DNA of 64,000 nt from the NCBI RefSeq assembly GCF_010435915.1, contig NZ_JAAFZH010000001.1, positions 62,001-126,000 of the forward strand, in the 5' to 3' direction. This stretch comes from Spirosoma terrae. Its GTDB lineage: Bacteria; Bacteroidota; Bacteroidia; Cytophagales; Spirosomataceae. Shown in pieces: positions 26,059 through 34,873 of the stretch. A program made the translations under genes and the position numbers. Below the pieces are notes generated by a model. That model saw only the letters and a program-made list of their open reading frames with translations. It was not told the origin of the DNA and searched no databases. How positions within the stretch are numbered: position 1 is the stretch's first letter; each line of letters opens with the position of its first letter.

Positions 26059-28257
26059 TTAGACTTTCTCTATATCAAACGGTAACCGTCGGATGCGTTT
26101 ACCGGTAGCTGCAAATACGGCGTTAGCTAATGCAGGAGCTAGTGGCGGTAGGCCTGGCTCACCAACACCTTTAATGGTAGAGCCTCCTTCGGCTAAAATG
26201 AGTACGTTCACTTCCGGCATTTCGTGGATACGTAGCATTCTGTTTTTGTCGAAGTTAGTTTCGACTGCCTGCCCCTTTTCGAACGTAATACTATCTTTTG
26301 TGGCCGCCGTTAGTGCCATTGCAATAGCTCCTTCCACCTGGGCTTTAACAGTATCGGGGTTGACAACGGTACCAAGGTCAATAACACAATAGACTTTGTC
26401 TACTTTTACGCCACCACTGTTTGTTTTTGACACCTCAACAACCTGGCCTGCTAAACCGGCGAAAAATTCCCATTGAGCCACACCCCGTCCCTTTCCAGCG
26501 GGTAACGGTTTATCCCAGCCAGATAGTTCTTTGAGTTTTTGCAGGACGCGTTTTGTGTCTGAATCCTTTGTCAGCATAGCCAGCCGGAAATCCATAGGAT
26601 CTTTTCCGGCTTTATGAGCCATTTCGTCCAGAAAGCACTCGTGGGAAAAGGCTAAAGTTGAACTGGTTACCGAGCGCCAATACGAGAGAGGGATATGTAT
26701 GTCTGCATGAACGTACTGCGTGCTTACATTCGGAATCTCGTATTTCTGCTCGCTGGTGCCTTCAAGCATAGTGCCATCAGGCTTGGTTTTGTCGTACGTT
26801 TCGCCCATCGTTGCGTCGATGGACGGCGAAATAACTTTGTGTTGTAAGGCTATAGCCTGGCCATTGGCTGATAAAGCGCCCCGCATGGCCGAGAACGTCA
26901 TGGGGCGGAAGGGCCCCTGAGTCGTATCGTCTTCACGGGTCCAGACTACCTTTACGGGTTTACCGATGGTTTTGGATAGGAGAGCGGCTTCCGTAGCGAA
27001 ATCCTGCGTCAATCGCCGTCCAAATCCACCACCATTGAACATAATGTGTACGTTGATGTTGTCGGCCGGAATCTTTAGGACTTTGGCCACTTCATCCCGA
27101 ACCAGATCGCCCCCCTGCGAAGAAACCCACAGATCGACCTTATCACCAGCCTGATAGTGAGCCAGGGCATTCATCGGTTCCATCGTCGAATGGCTGACGA
27201 TGGGTGTTTCGTAGAAAGCTTCCAGTTTAACGGGTGCCTCGTTGAAAGCCTGATTGAACTCGCCGGTTTTATGTCCTGTTACGCCCTCATTTTTAGCTAA
27301 GTCGCGAAGTTTGTTTTCAAAGTCAGCGGTACTGAATGAATCGTAACCATTGTGGTTCCATTGTATTTTAAGCGCCTTTCGGCCTTTGAGGGCCGCCCAG
27401 TAGGTATCCGCTACCACTGCTACGCCTTCATAACGGTTCTTGCCAACCACCCGCTCCACTTTGACGGCTTTCTGAACGCCTTTCACTTTTAGGGACTCTG
27501 AGGCATCGAAGTTCACTAGGTTACTACCTAATACCGGACACCGCTCAACAGATGCATACAGCATACCGGGCAGTTTACTATCAATGCCAAACATAGCCTG
27601 GCCCTTAACCTTCATAGGGGTATCTGGACGAGGAGCTGATGTGCCTAAAATCTTGAAATCGTTTGGATCTTTTAGTTTAGGTTCTTTTGGAACCTCAAGC
27701 GTAGACGCTACGTCTACCAGTTCGCCATAGGATAGCTTTTTGCCGGAAGGACGATGGAATACGCTGGCTTCTTTAGCGTAGCATTCCTCCGTTGGTACGT
27801 TCCATTGCTGACTGGCAGCCTTGATCAGCATATCGCGGGCCGATGCACCTATTTTGCGCATCTGAAAGTAACCGCCCCGAATGGAACCACTTCCGCCAAC
27901 CGCCTGTGACCATAATCCTCCAAATTTGGTTTCACCACCCGTTTGCTTGATAACAACGTTGTCCAGCGAAACTTCCAGTTCTTCGGCTATCAAGGCCGGA
28001 ACCGACTGATACGTTCCCTGACCAATTTCGGGGCGGGGATTCATGAGGGTAATACGTCCTGATTTTTCGATCAGAACGAACGGAGTAAGCTCGTGGGCGT
28101 TCGCTAAGGTCAGTTCTGGACCTGTGCTTACATTGAGTATCGGACCCGCCATGGTTTCACTGGAAAAACAGCCTAACACAAAGGCGCTACCGGTTATACC
28201 AGCGGCTTTTAGAAAGCTTCGACGGTCTATTCCATTCTGTATCGGTTTGCTGCTCAT
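26059..28257 (-). CDS. molybdopterin-binding large subunit, isoquinoline 1-oxidoreductase-like
   Basis: This 732-residue catalytic subunit belongs to the xanthine-dehydrogenase-family hydroxylases. A twin-arginine signal ([10 protein letters not shown]) precedes a hydrophobic stretch, so the folded cofactor-loaded enzyme should be exported to the periplasm. The molybdopterin domain has GGGFGRR and the C-terminal [16 protein letters not shown] with the catalytic glutamate. It matches IorB-type subunits that oxidise aldehydes or N-heterocycles. The substrate cannot be named. The start overlaps the stop of the iron-sulfur subunit by 4 bp (ATGA), showing translational coupling. Confidence 0.9.
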   Translation of the reverse strand: MSSKPIQNGIDRRSFLKAAGITGSAFVLGCFSSETMAGPILNVSTGPELTLANAHELTPFVLIEKSGRITLMNPRPEIGQGTYQSVPALIAEELEVSLDNVVIKQTGGETKFGGLWSQAVGGSGSIRGGYFQMRKIGASARDMLIKAASQQWNVPTEECYAKEASVFHRPSGKKLSYGELVDVASTLEVPKEPKLKDPNDFKILGTSAPRPDTPMKVKGQAMFGIDSKLPGMLYASVERCPVLGSNLVNFDASESLKVKGVQKAVKVERVVGKNRYEGVAVVADTYWAALKGRKALKIQWNHNGYDSFSTADFENKLRDLAKNEGVTGHKTGEFNQAFNEAPVKLEAFYETPIVSHSTMEPMNALAHYQAGDKVDLWVSSQGGDLVRDEVAKVLKIPADNINVHIMFNGGGFGRRLTQDFATEAALLSKTIGKPVKVVWTREDDTTQGPFRPMTFSAMRGALSANGQAIALQHKVISPSIDATMGETYDKTKPDGTMLEGTSEQKYEIPNVSTQYVHADIHIPLSYWRSVTSSTLAFSHECFLDEMAHKAGKDPMDFRLAMLTKDSDTKRVLQKLKELSGWDKPLPAGKGRGVAQWEFFAGLAGQVVEVSKTNSGGVKVDKVYCVIDLGTVVNPDTVKAQVEGAIAMALTAATKDSITFEKGQAVETNFDKNRMLRIHEMPEVNVLILAEGGSTIKGVGEPGLPPLAPALANAVFAATGKRIRRLPFDIEKV

Positions 28258-28772
28258 CGTTTGCCAAGTTTAGGAGTGGATTTAGGCGATTTTGCTGGGG
28301 TTGCAATATCGGCCGCAGCCGAATGAATAGCCTGACGAATGCGATTATACGTGCCACAACGGCATATATTGCCCTGCATGGCGGCATCAATATCGCTGTC
28401 TGTAGGTTTAGGGGTTTGTTTAAGCAGTGCTACCGCCGACATGATCTGCCCTGATTGGCAGTAGCCACACTGAGGTACCTGATGAGCGACCCAGGCTTTT
28501 TGAACGGGGTGGTCACCCTCTTTAGAAATGCCTTCGATGGTGGTGATTTTCTGTCCTACAGCCGCCGATGCCGGAAAGCTACACGAACGAATTGGACTGC
28601 CGTTTAGATGAACTGTACAGGCACCACACTGGGAAACGCCACAACCAAATTTAGTACCCGTAAGACCAACAACATCGCGGATGACCCATAGCAGTGGCAT
28701 GTCTGGATCAATATCAACGGTATGGGCCTGGTTATTGATCGTTAATTTTATCAGGGACATAGCTTCATTCAT
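28254..28772 (-). CDS. [2Fe-2S] small subunit, isoquinoline 1-oxidoreductase-like
   Basis: This is the electron-transfer subunit of the molybdenum hydroxylase. Its plant-type ferredoxin cluster cysteines lie in [15 protein letters not shown], and the second [2Fe-2S] domain has [10 protein letters not shown] and [10 protein letters not shown]. At 172 residues it is slightly longer than usual because of a Lys/Pro/Ala-rich tail. It has no signal of its own and would travel with the Tat-bearing large subunit. It is the first gene of the operon, divergent from the Nudix-type regulator. An internal ATG at residue 5 is an alternative start. Confidence 0.9.
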   Translation of the reverse strand: MNEAMSLIKLTINNQAHTVDIDPDMPLLWVIRDVVGLTGTKFGCGVSQCGACTVHLNGSPIRSCSFPASAAVGQKITTIEGISKEGDHPVQKAWVAHQVPQCGYCQSGQIMSAVALLKQTPKPTDSDIDAAMQGNICRCGTYNRIRQAIHSAAADIATPAKSPKSTPKLGKR

Positions 28773-29132
28773 ATATGGCTACAGTTCACATAGACCGTAA
28801 CACGTTGCAGAATAGGCATGAAAGATAAGCATTTGTCGGCAGATAGTTGTGGCGTAAGGTAGCCGAATTGAGTGCCGGAGTTAGTAAAAGGGAGTTACTA
28901 TTCCTCCGTAAATGGTAGTTTTGTGTGATGCGTAAATACGTTTTAAACGTAACGGACGGTTGAGTCACGAGAGAAAGCTAAACAGAATAGCGTTTAGAGG
29001 AAAAGCTGTATCCTGTATACGGCATGATGTGTCAGAATACGTAGCCAAATTAGCCCACGGCCACAAACCGTCTATTGTGAGCCGTGAGGTCTAAGTACAC
29101 CAATATAGACGATTGAAAAAGAATCTTCCTGG
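28773..29132. other. divergent regulatory region with two inverted repeats
   Basis: This 360-bp gap separates the oxidoreductase operon (minus) from the Nudix-type regulator (plus). It holds TAGTTTTG at 28916-28923, which matches TAnnTTTG on the plus strand, the perfect palindrome at 28937-28951 and an imperfect inverted repeat (CGTCTATTG 29069-29077, CAATATAGACG 29101-29111). The layout suits an autoregulated divergent pair. No gene is visible inside. Confidence 0.5.
28937..28951. promoter_or_regulatory. perfect palindrome, candidate operator
   Basis: TACGTTT-T-AAACGTA is a 7+1+7 perfect palindrome, 14 bp beyond the plus-strand TAnnTTTG box and central in the divergent region. It fits a dimeric regulator site, possibly for the adjacent Nudix-type protein. 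TACGT is common in this genome, so chance is a real alternative. Confidence 0.4.
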
Positions 29133-29900
29133 ATGACTTATAAGGAACAACTGACCACTCATTTCAACAACATTTCGGAGGTATGCGTACCTGGTCTGTC
29201 ACTGGATTGCGTCATTTTTGGTTTTCACGAGACTCGTCTTAACGTACTGTTGTTACGGTGGAAAGGTACCGATGAATGGTGCCTGCCGGGTGGGTTCATC
29301 GTTAAAGATGAATCGGTGGACGTAGCTGCTGGCCGGGTACTCCATGAGCGAACGGGTTTGGATCGGTTGTTTTTACAACAGTTTCATTTGTTTGGCGATG
29401 CGGTTCGATACGATCGGGAAGATACGTGGCGGAGGCAGAAAATGCCCATGCCATTTGGTAGTGCGGCATGGCCGGAGCGAACCATATCAGTAGGCTATTA
29501 CGCATTGGTCGATCAGCTCAAAGTAACACCGATGGCCGATTTTATGTCCGATGAATGCAGTTGGTGGGAAGTAAACGAATTGCCGTCCTTGCTGTATGAT
29601 CATAAACATATAATCGACGTAGCACTCCGAACCATTCGGGTTCAATTGAGCTGGCAACCCATCGGCCTGAATTTATTACCCGAAAAGTTTACGATTCCAG
29701 AATTACAACGGCTCTATGAAGCCGTTCTAGGCCGACCGCTGGATGCCCGTAATTTTCATAAAAAAATAATGGGACTCAATATTCTTATCCGTATGGATGA
29801 GCGCCGGACAGGCAAGGCCCACAAGTCGCCTTACCTGTATCAGTTCGATCAGGAGCGTTATCAACGAGCGTTGATCAATGGCGATCTAAGCTTTGTTTAA
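29133..29900 (+). CDS. NrtR-like transcriptional regulator with degenerate Nudix domain
   Basis: In this 255-residue protein, residues about 15-150 are a Nudix fold and about 155-255 a winged helix (FTIPELQRLYEAVLGRPLD, NFHKKIMGLNILIRMDER), the NrtR/AraR-type regulator architecture. The Nudix box at 54-76 keeps Gly54, Glu60, Arg68, Glu72 and Gly75. It has Val69 and Arg73 where two metal-binding glutamates belong, so hydrolase activity is unlikely and ligand sensing is expected. Bacteroidota members regulate sugar or NAD genes. Here the divergent neighbour is a molybdenum hydroxylase operon. Confidence 0.85.
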   Translation: MTYKEQLTTHFNNISEVCVPGLSLDCVIFGFHETRLNVLLLRWKGTDEWCLPGGFIVKDESVDVAAGRVLHERTGLDRLFLQQFHLFGDAVRYDREDTWRRQKMPMPFGSAAWPERTISVGYYALVDQLKVTPMADFMSDECSWWEVNELPSLLYDHKHIIDVALRTIRVQLSWQPIGLNLLPEKFTIPELQRLYEAVLGRPLDARNFHKKIMGLNILIRMDERRTGKAHKSPYLYQFDQERYQRALINGDLSFV

Positions 29901-30204
29901 GCATATCCGTTAGACTTACTACTACCTAAAACCTGCTACAAGGCAGACGTAGCCGCTTTGTATAGCTGGCTATTTTCTTCCACTTGCTCATTAGTTTTTA
30001 TGCATCGGCTCCTCTGCTGCAGCCGACAGCAATTCCGTTTTCTAAATAATAGTAAAGAGACGGATCTTTAGTTGCCGATTACTTAATAATATAAATATAT
30101 TTGTATAAGACATAAATTATCTCCTGCTAGTATTCTGATATGTTCATTTGTTTGAATTAGAGCTTGGAGGGTTTATAGTTATCCATACCAGTCTATACAG
30201 ATTT
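29901..30204. other. intergenic region before the CotH gene
   Basis: About 300 bp with no gene. AT-rich sequence from 30040 to 30140 includes the promoter at 30072-30103. A longer frame of the next gene starts at 30148 but begins in the leader region, so it is not used. Confidence 0.5.
30072..30103 (+). promoter_or_regulatory. Bacteroidota-type promoter for the CotH protein gene
   Basis: TTG at 30072-30074 and TATATTTG at 30096-30103 are separated by 21 bp, the same spacing as in the tRNA-Pro promoter. The -7 box is a perfect TAnnTTTG. The predicted transcript would have a leader of roughly 95 nt before the ATG at 30205. Confidence 0.6.
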
Positions 30205-33200
30205 ATGAAAACGTTAAGTTCTACTTGTCTACTCTGTCTTCTAGTAAGCTTTTCTGCGCTCGGTCAGCAATTGTATGTCAATGAGATAATGGCTTCCAAT
30301 AGCCACACGCTGGCCGATAATTCCGGTTCGTATGAAGACTGGATTGAAATTTATAATCCTAACAGTTTTACCGTCAATATTGCCGGTTACTACATTACTG
30401 ACAACTTATCGAATCATACAAAATCACAGTTTCCGACGGGATCGTCGCAGACCATTATTCCGGCTAATGGCTATAAAATTATATGGGCCAGCGAAGTCCC
30501 CAGTCGCGGCCCTTTACATGCCAATATTAAATTGTCGGCCGGGGGGGAAGCGGTAGGTCTGTATCGGCCAGATGGATCAACAGTTGATGAGGTTACGTTT
30601 GGTGCACAACGTACCGACGTATCGTGGGGCCGACAACCGGATGGAGCCGCTACCTGGCTGTTTTTTGCTGGCAGTAATATCAGCGCCGGTAGCTCAAATA
30701 ATGGCAAAACAGGGTATTCGACGGTAATGCCAGAACCTACGTTCTCGCAGAATGGTGGCTTTTATACCAGTAATTTCAATCTGAGTTTACTTTCTTCCGA
30801 CCCTGCCGCAACCATCTACTATACGCTGGATGGCTCGGACCCAGACCCGGCTAATTTAACGCCCCAAACGTATCAGTATAAAAATACATATGTCGAAAAT
30901 CCTGGACAATCGCCGGGTAGTTTGCAGACGGGCACGTACCGGACATACACGTATTCCAGCCTTATTCCGATCAGCGATCGGACGAGTGCCGCAAATAAAG
31001 AATCGACAAAGTCATCCTCATTCTTTAATCCTCCGTTTTATCTGCCGATCAGCCCGGTTTTTAAAGGGACCGTTATTCGGGCCATAGCCCATAAACCCGG
31101 CGCTTTGGCCAGCAATATTGTTACCAATACATATTTTGTGACAAACACGCCAACGCCCCGCTACGCGGTGCCTGTTGTTTCGATTGCTACCAACGAAAAA
31201 AGCTTTTTCGATTATTATTCTGGGATTTACACGCCCGGAATCACATTCGATAACTGGCGGGCGGCCAATCCTTCGTTGTCGGCTGGCTTTTGTACAGGCG
31301 GCAATTTTTCGAATGAAGGGGATGCCTGGGAGCGGGCTGGTAACGTAGAGTTTTTTCTCAATAACAATTCTATTTTAAATCAATCCGTTGGACTACGTAT
31401 CAACGGGGGGTGTTCGGTGTCAGTGCCTCGCAAAAGCTTGCGACTGTACGGCGACTCCGATTTCGAGTATCCATTCTTCAGTAACCGGCCCAGTAATCAA
31501 TTTTACAATCGGTTGCTCCTACGTAACGGTGGTAATGACTGGGATTATAGTCTGATCGTTGATGCTTATATGCAGACAATGGTACGTCATTTGAAATTTG
31601 ACACCCAGTCCAATCGGGCGAGCGTCGTGTTTGTGAACGGTGAATATTGGGGCATACATAGTCTGTATGAACGATACGATAAATACTATCTCAACCGAAA
31701 TTATAAGGTCAGTCCAGATAGCGTCGATATTGTTTCGTTAAGTTTTGCGGTTGAAGCAAACGAGGGTGACCTGGTAACCTATAACTCGCTGGTAAACTAT
31801 TTCGATAATACCAATCCAGTAAGTTATTCGTATGTGACGACGAAGATAGACGTTGAGAATTTTACCGATTATCAGATCGCCGAAATATACGCTGCCAATA
31901 CCGACTGGCCGGGCAACAACCAGCAGCTTTGGCGGAAACGTACCAGCCAGTACGCACCAACGGCTCCCTATGGTCAGGATGGGCGATTTCGCTGGATGTT
32001 GAAAGACATGGACTATGGGCTTAGTTACGTCAATAACCAGGACCATAATACGTTGGCACACGCCACCGATGTGAACATATCGGCTACCCGTTTTCTGCGA
32101 AAACTATTAGACTTACCCGATTACAAATCGTATTTCATCAATCGCTACGCCGATTTGCTCAACACGACGTTTACAGTGGATCGTACGGTGGCTATGCTGA
32201 ATACCATGCAGCAGGAATACCAGCCGTATATTACGGAGCATTATGAGCGATGGCGTACCAATAAAACCCTAACGACCTGGAACAACAACGTGGGAGCGAT
32301 CCGAACGTTTGTGCAGCTACGTCCCGATCGCGTCCGTAGTCACCTTCGCTCTAAATTTGGCCTGTCTAGTAATCGTAATCTGACCGTAAACGTGTCGGAT
32401 ACGGCTCGAGGTTATGTTAAGGTCAATACGATTGACATTCGACCCTCAACGGCTGGCGTTGCTGCCAATCCATATCCGTGGACGGGTATTTATTTCCAGG
32501 GGAATACCATACGTATTGTTGCAAAGGCCAAACCCGGCTACCGATTTGTGTCCTGGCAGGAAAACGGAAACACGATTTCAACGGATACGGCTTATAGTTA
32601 TAACCCAACTACCAATCGATCATTCACAGCTCTATTCGACTTCGATAATAACTTTGTCGGTAAACCAGCCGCTTTTGATCTTAGTACGTGTGATTATCGG
32701 TTTGAAGCCTGGCCTGCCAGCTCACCGGCTGGTACGTATCCACCTAATACGCATTTGGTGAGTATGAATACGCCCGATCCACCATTGACGGCTACGTTTA
32801 CGCTGGCCGATACGGTTAAAGGAGCTTATAATTATTCGAGCAGTACACGTATCAATGGCCTGGGCGATGATGGATTATCGTTCATCAATACCGGTGGAGC
32901 AAACACGGGCTATGTAGCCAGTAGTTTGGGCGGTATGGTCCTCGGGTTAAAAACATTAGGCCTGACCGAAGCGTCTGTGCAGTGGCGGGGAGGTACCGTA
33001 ACGCCTAATCCAAGACCGTATGCCATCCGGCTACGGTATCGGATCGGAAACACAGGGCCTTTTACTGATTTGCTGGATGGGTCTAATCAGGTGGTCGAGT
33101 ATGTGCGGAATGCCAGCGCTGGGCATTCGCAGGTAATCGGGCCGGTTGCTCTGCCAGCCAGTCTGCTGAATAAGCCTTATATTCAGTTGTTGTGGCAGTA

Positions 33201-33480
33201 TTATTCAAACGGCTCTGGTTCGGGCGCTCGCGATCAGCTACGTATCGACGATATTATCATTAGCCGGGGAAATTGCCAAAGCCTGGCGTCTGGTTCCTGG
33301 AATACGATTTCTACATGGAGTTGCGGTCGTATTCCGTCGGTATGTGACCACGTAGTAATTGCCGATGGCCACACGGTTACGTTAGGTATCAGCAATGCCA
33401 CTGCCCGAAGTGTGCAATTTGGTACGAATGCTAAACTAGTGTACGCCAATAACACAGCTTCATTGTTCATTCAGAACTGA
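30205..33480 (+). CDS. secreted multidomain protein: lamin-tail, CHB_HEX-like and CotH domains
   Basis: From ATG 30205 this is a 1091-residue protein with signal peptide (MKTLSSTCLLCLLVSFSALG). A lamin-tail domain follows (about 20-150: LYVNEIMASNSHTLADNSG, WIEIYNP). Next is a chitobiase C-terminal-like segment (about 180-310: ATIYYTLDGSDPD), then a CotH spore-coat kinase-like region (about 310-700, with LRINGGCSV and WMLKDMDYG). Later repeats include an InlB-type segment (KPGYRFVSW). No T9SS sorting domain is evident at the C-terminus, which ends in a beta-strand repeat (SGSWNTISTWSCGRIPS). CotH domains can phosphorylate proteins; the target here is unknown. Confidence 0.85.
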   Translation: MKTLSSTCLLCLLVSFSALGQQLYVNEIMASNSHTLADNSGSYEDWIEIYNPNSFTVNIAGYYITDNLSNHTKSQFPTGSSQTIIPANGYKIIWASEVPSRGPLHANIKLSAGGEAVGLYRPDGSTVDEVTFGAQRTDVSWGRQPDGAATWLFFAGSNISAGSSNNGKTGYSTVMPEPTFSQNGGFYTSNFNLSLLSSDPAATIYYTLDGSDPDPANLTPQTYQYKNTYVENPGQSPGSLQTGTYRTYTYSSLIPISDRTSAANKESTKSSSFFNPPFYLPISPVFKGTVIRAIAHKPGALASNIVTNTYFVTNTPTPRYAVPVVSIATNEKSFFDYYSGIYTPGITFDNWRAANPSLSAGFCTGGNFSNEGDAWERAGNVEFFLNNNSILNQSVGLRINGGCSVSVPRKSLRLYGDSDFEYPFFSNRPSNQFYNRLLLRNGGNDWDYSLIVDAYMQTMVRHLKFDTQSNRASVVFVNGEYWGIHSLYERYDKYYLNRNYKVSPDSVDIVSLSFAVEANEGDLVTYNSLVNYFDNTNPVSYSYVTTKIDVENFTDYQIAEIYAANTDWPGNNQQLWRKRTSQYAPTAPYGQDGRFRWMLKDMDYGLSYVNNQDHNTLAHATDVNISATRFLRKLLDLPDYKSYFINRYADLLNTTFTVDRTVAMLNTMQQEYQPYITEHYERWRTNKTLTTWNNNVGAIRTFVQLRPDRVRSHLRSKFGLSSNRNLTVNVSDTARGYVKVNTIDIRPSTAGVAANPYPWTGIYFQGNTIRIVAKAKPGYRFVSWQENGNTISTDTAYSYNPTTNRSFTALFDFDNNFVGKPAAFDLSTCDYRFEAWPASSPAGTYPPNTHLVSMNTPDPPLTATFTLADTVKGAYNYSSSTRINGLGDDGLSFINTGGANTGYVASSLGGMVLGLKTLGLTEASVQWRGGTVTPNPRPYAIRLRYRIGNTGPFTDLLDGSNQVVEYVRNASAGHSQVIGPVALPASLLNKPYIQLLWQYYSNGSGSGARDQLRIDDIIISRGNCQSLASGSWNTISTWSCGRIPSVCDHVVIADGHTVTLGISNATARSVQFGTNAKLVYANNTASLFIQN

Positions 33481-33583
33481 GTATTAGAACAGCGTGCTAC
33501 GTTCCCATAAGACTATTGCATAGGTTTAGGCTAACATAAGGCCCTTGTCGGCGGTTGTTTCTGCGGATACAACTCGCACAACT

Positions 33584-34750
33584 ATGGAAACAAATGCATC
33601 GGCCGAACGTGAAATAGGGCTTGGCGTTATTGGTATGGGAGGATTTGGTTTGTTCGCTGTACAACAATTCCTCCAAACACCACACACAAAGCTGGTTGCC
33701 ATTGCTGGCTCGAAACGGGAAGAAGCGATCGTAACAGCCAAACGATTCGGGGCCGAACAGCTAGGCAGCCTGGAAGAACTTGTTCAGCACCCGGGTGTTG
33801 ATGTCGTGTATATTGCTACTCCACCTTTTCTGCATTACGAACAGGCCATGCTGGCGCTCAATGCGGGTAAACATGTTATCTGCGAAAAACCGCTGGCGAT
33901 GAATCCCGAGCAGGGAAAAGAAATGGTTGAAACCGCCCGAGCGAAAGGTCTGCTGATGGTAACGAACCTGATGCAACGCTACAACCCGATGTTTGCCCGG
34001 ATCAAGCACCTGATCGACAAAAAACTGCTGGGTGAATTTTTACATGGCTACTTCGAAAATTACGCTGGCGATGAAGGCTTGTCGCCGGAGCATTGGTTCT
34101 GGGATCGTAGCAAAAGCGGGGGGATTTTTATTGAACACGGTGTTCACTTCTTCGATATGTTTTCGGGATGGCTGGGCGACGGTGTTGTTAAATCAGCTCA
34201 GGTAGTAAAACGTCCACGTAGCAACGCCCGAACGTCGGACCTTATCGAAGACCAGGTTCAGGCTGTAGTCGAGTACGGTGACGAAACCAGCGGTAAAAAA
34301 CTCGTTAACTTCTATCATGGGTTTACACAAACCGGGCGCATGGACCGTCAGGAGATGCGGTTGCTGTTTGAACGGGGCGACATAACACTGTTTGAATGGG
34401 TTCCCACTCGTATGATTATGCGTTGTATAGTCGACGAAGAAACGACTCGTGCCTTACTGGATCTGTTTCCTGGAGCCCAGCTGAATGTAACGGCTAATGT
34501 GAGTGGAAAAGATCGTCCGCTACGTGGTCGTCATAAAGAATTTGATGCCTATCAGCAAATTGAGCTTCGGTTTGGATTTGGCGATGAAAAGCAACATCTC
34601 TACAGCGAATTGCTTCGATTAATGTTCCGCGATCAGGTAAGTGCAATCAAATACCCAGATACTCACCGGACAATTCGGGAGGAGAATGGACTTTACTCAT
34701 TGAAAACCGCCACTGAGGCCGACCAACTCGCAAGACAAACGATTGCATAG
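33584..34750 (+). CDS. Gfo/Idh/MocA-family oxidoreductase
   Basis: This 388-residue NAD(P)-dependent oxidoreductase starts at ATG 33584; the longer TTG frame from 33545 is unsupported. The N-terminal Rossmann domain has VIGMGGFGLFAVQQF, and the family signature CEKPLAMN carries the conserved EKP lysine. The C-terminal domain (about 130-388) includes a long beta-sheet region. The family acts on sugars, inositols and related cyclitols. The substrate is not assignable. It lies 123 bp upstream of the NagB fusion, so amino-sugar metabolism is possible. Confidence 0.85.
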   Translation: METNASAEREIGLGVIGMGGFGLFAVQQFLQTPHTKLVAIAGSKREEAIVTAKRFGAEQLGSLEELVQHPGVDVVYIATPPFLHYEQAMLALNAGKHVICEKPLAMNPEQGKEMVETARAKGLLMVTNLMQRYNPMFARIKHLIDKKLLGEFLHGYFENYAGDEGLSPEHWFWDRSKSGGIFIEHGVHFFDMFSGWLGDGVVKSAQVVKRPRSNARTSDLIEDQVQAVVEYGDETSGKKLVNFYHGFTQTGRMDRQEMRLLFERGDITLFEWVPTRMIMRCIVDEETTRALLDLFPGAQLNVTANVSGKDRPLRGRHKEFDAYQQIELRFGFGDEKQHLYSELLRLMFRDQVSAIKYPDTHRTIREENGLYSLKTATEADQLARQTIA

Positions 34751-34873
34751 CAGGATTTGTTACCTATATTATAAAAAATTTTAAAAATATGCGAACGAAC
34801 ATCCATAAAGACGTACGAACTCGCTGATTTTTTGCGACCTTTGCAAGCTCATACTAATCCCTCCGCATAGCGC

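Noticed and set aside
34751-34873. perfect promoter before nagB
   Set aside because: GACCTTTG resembles TAnnTTTG but lacks the TA, so it was not annotated.
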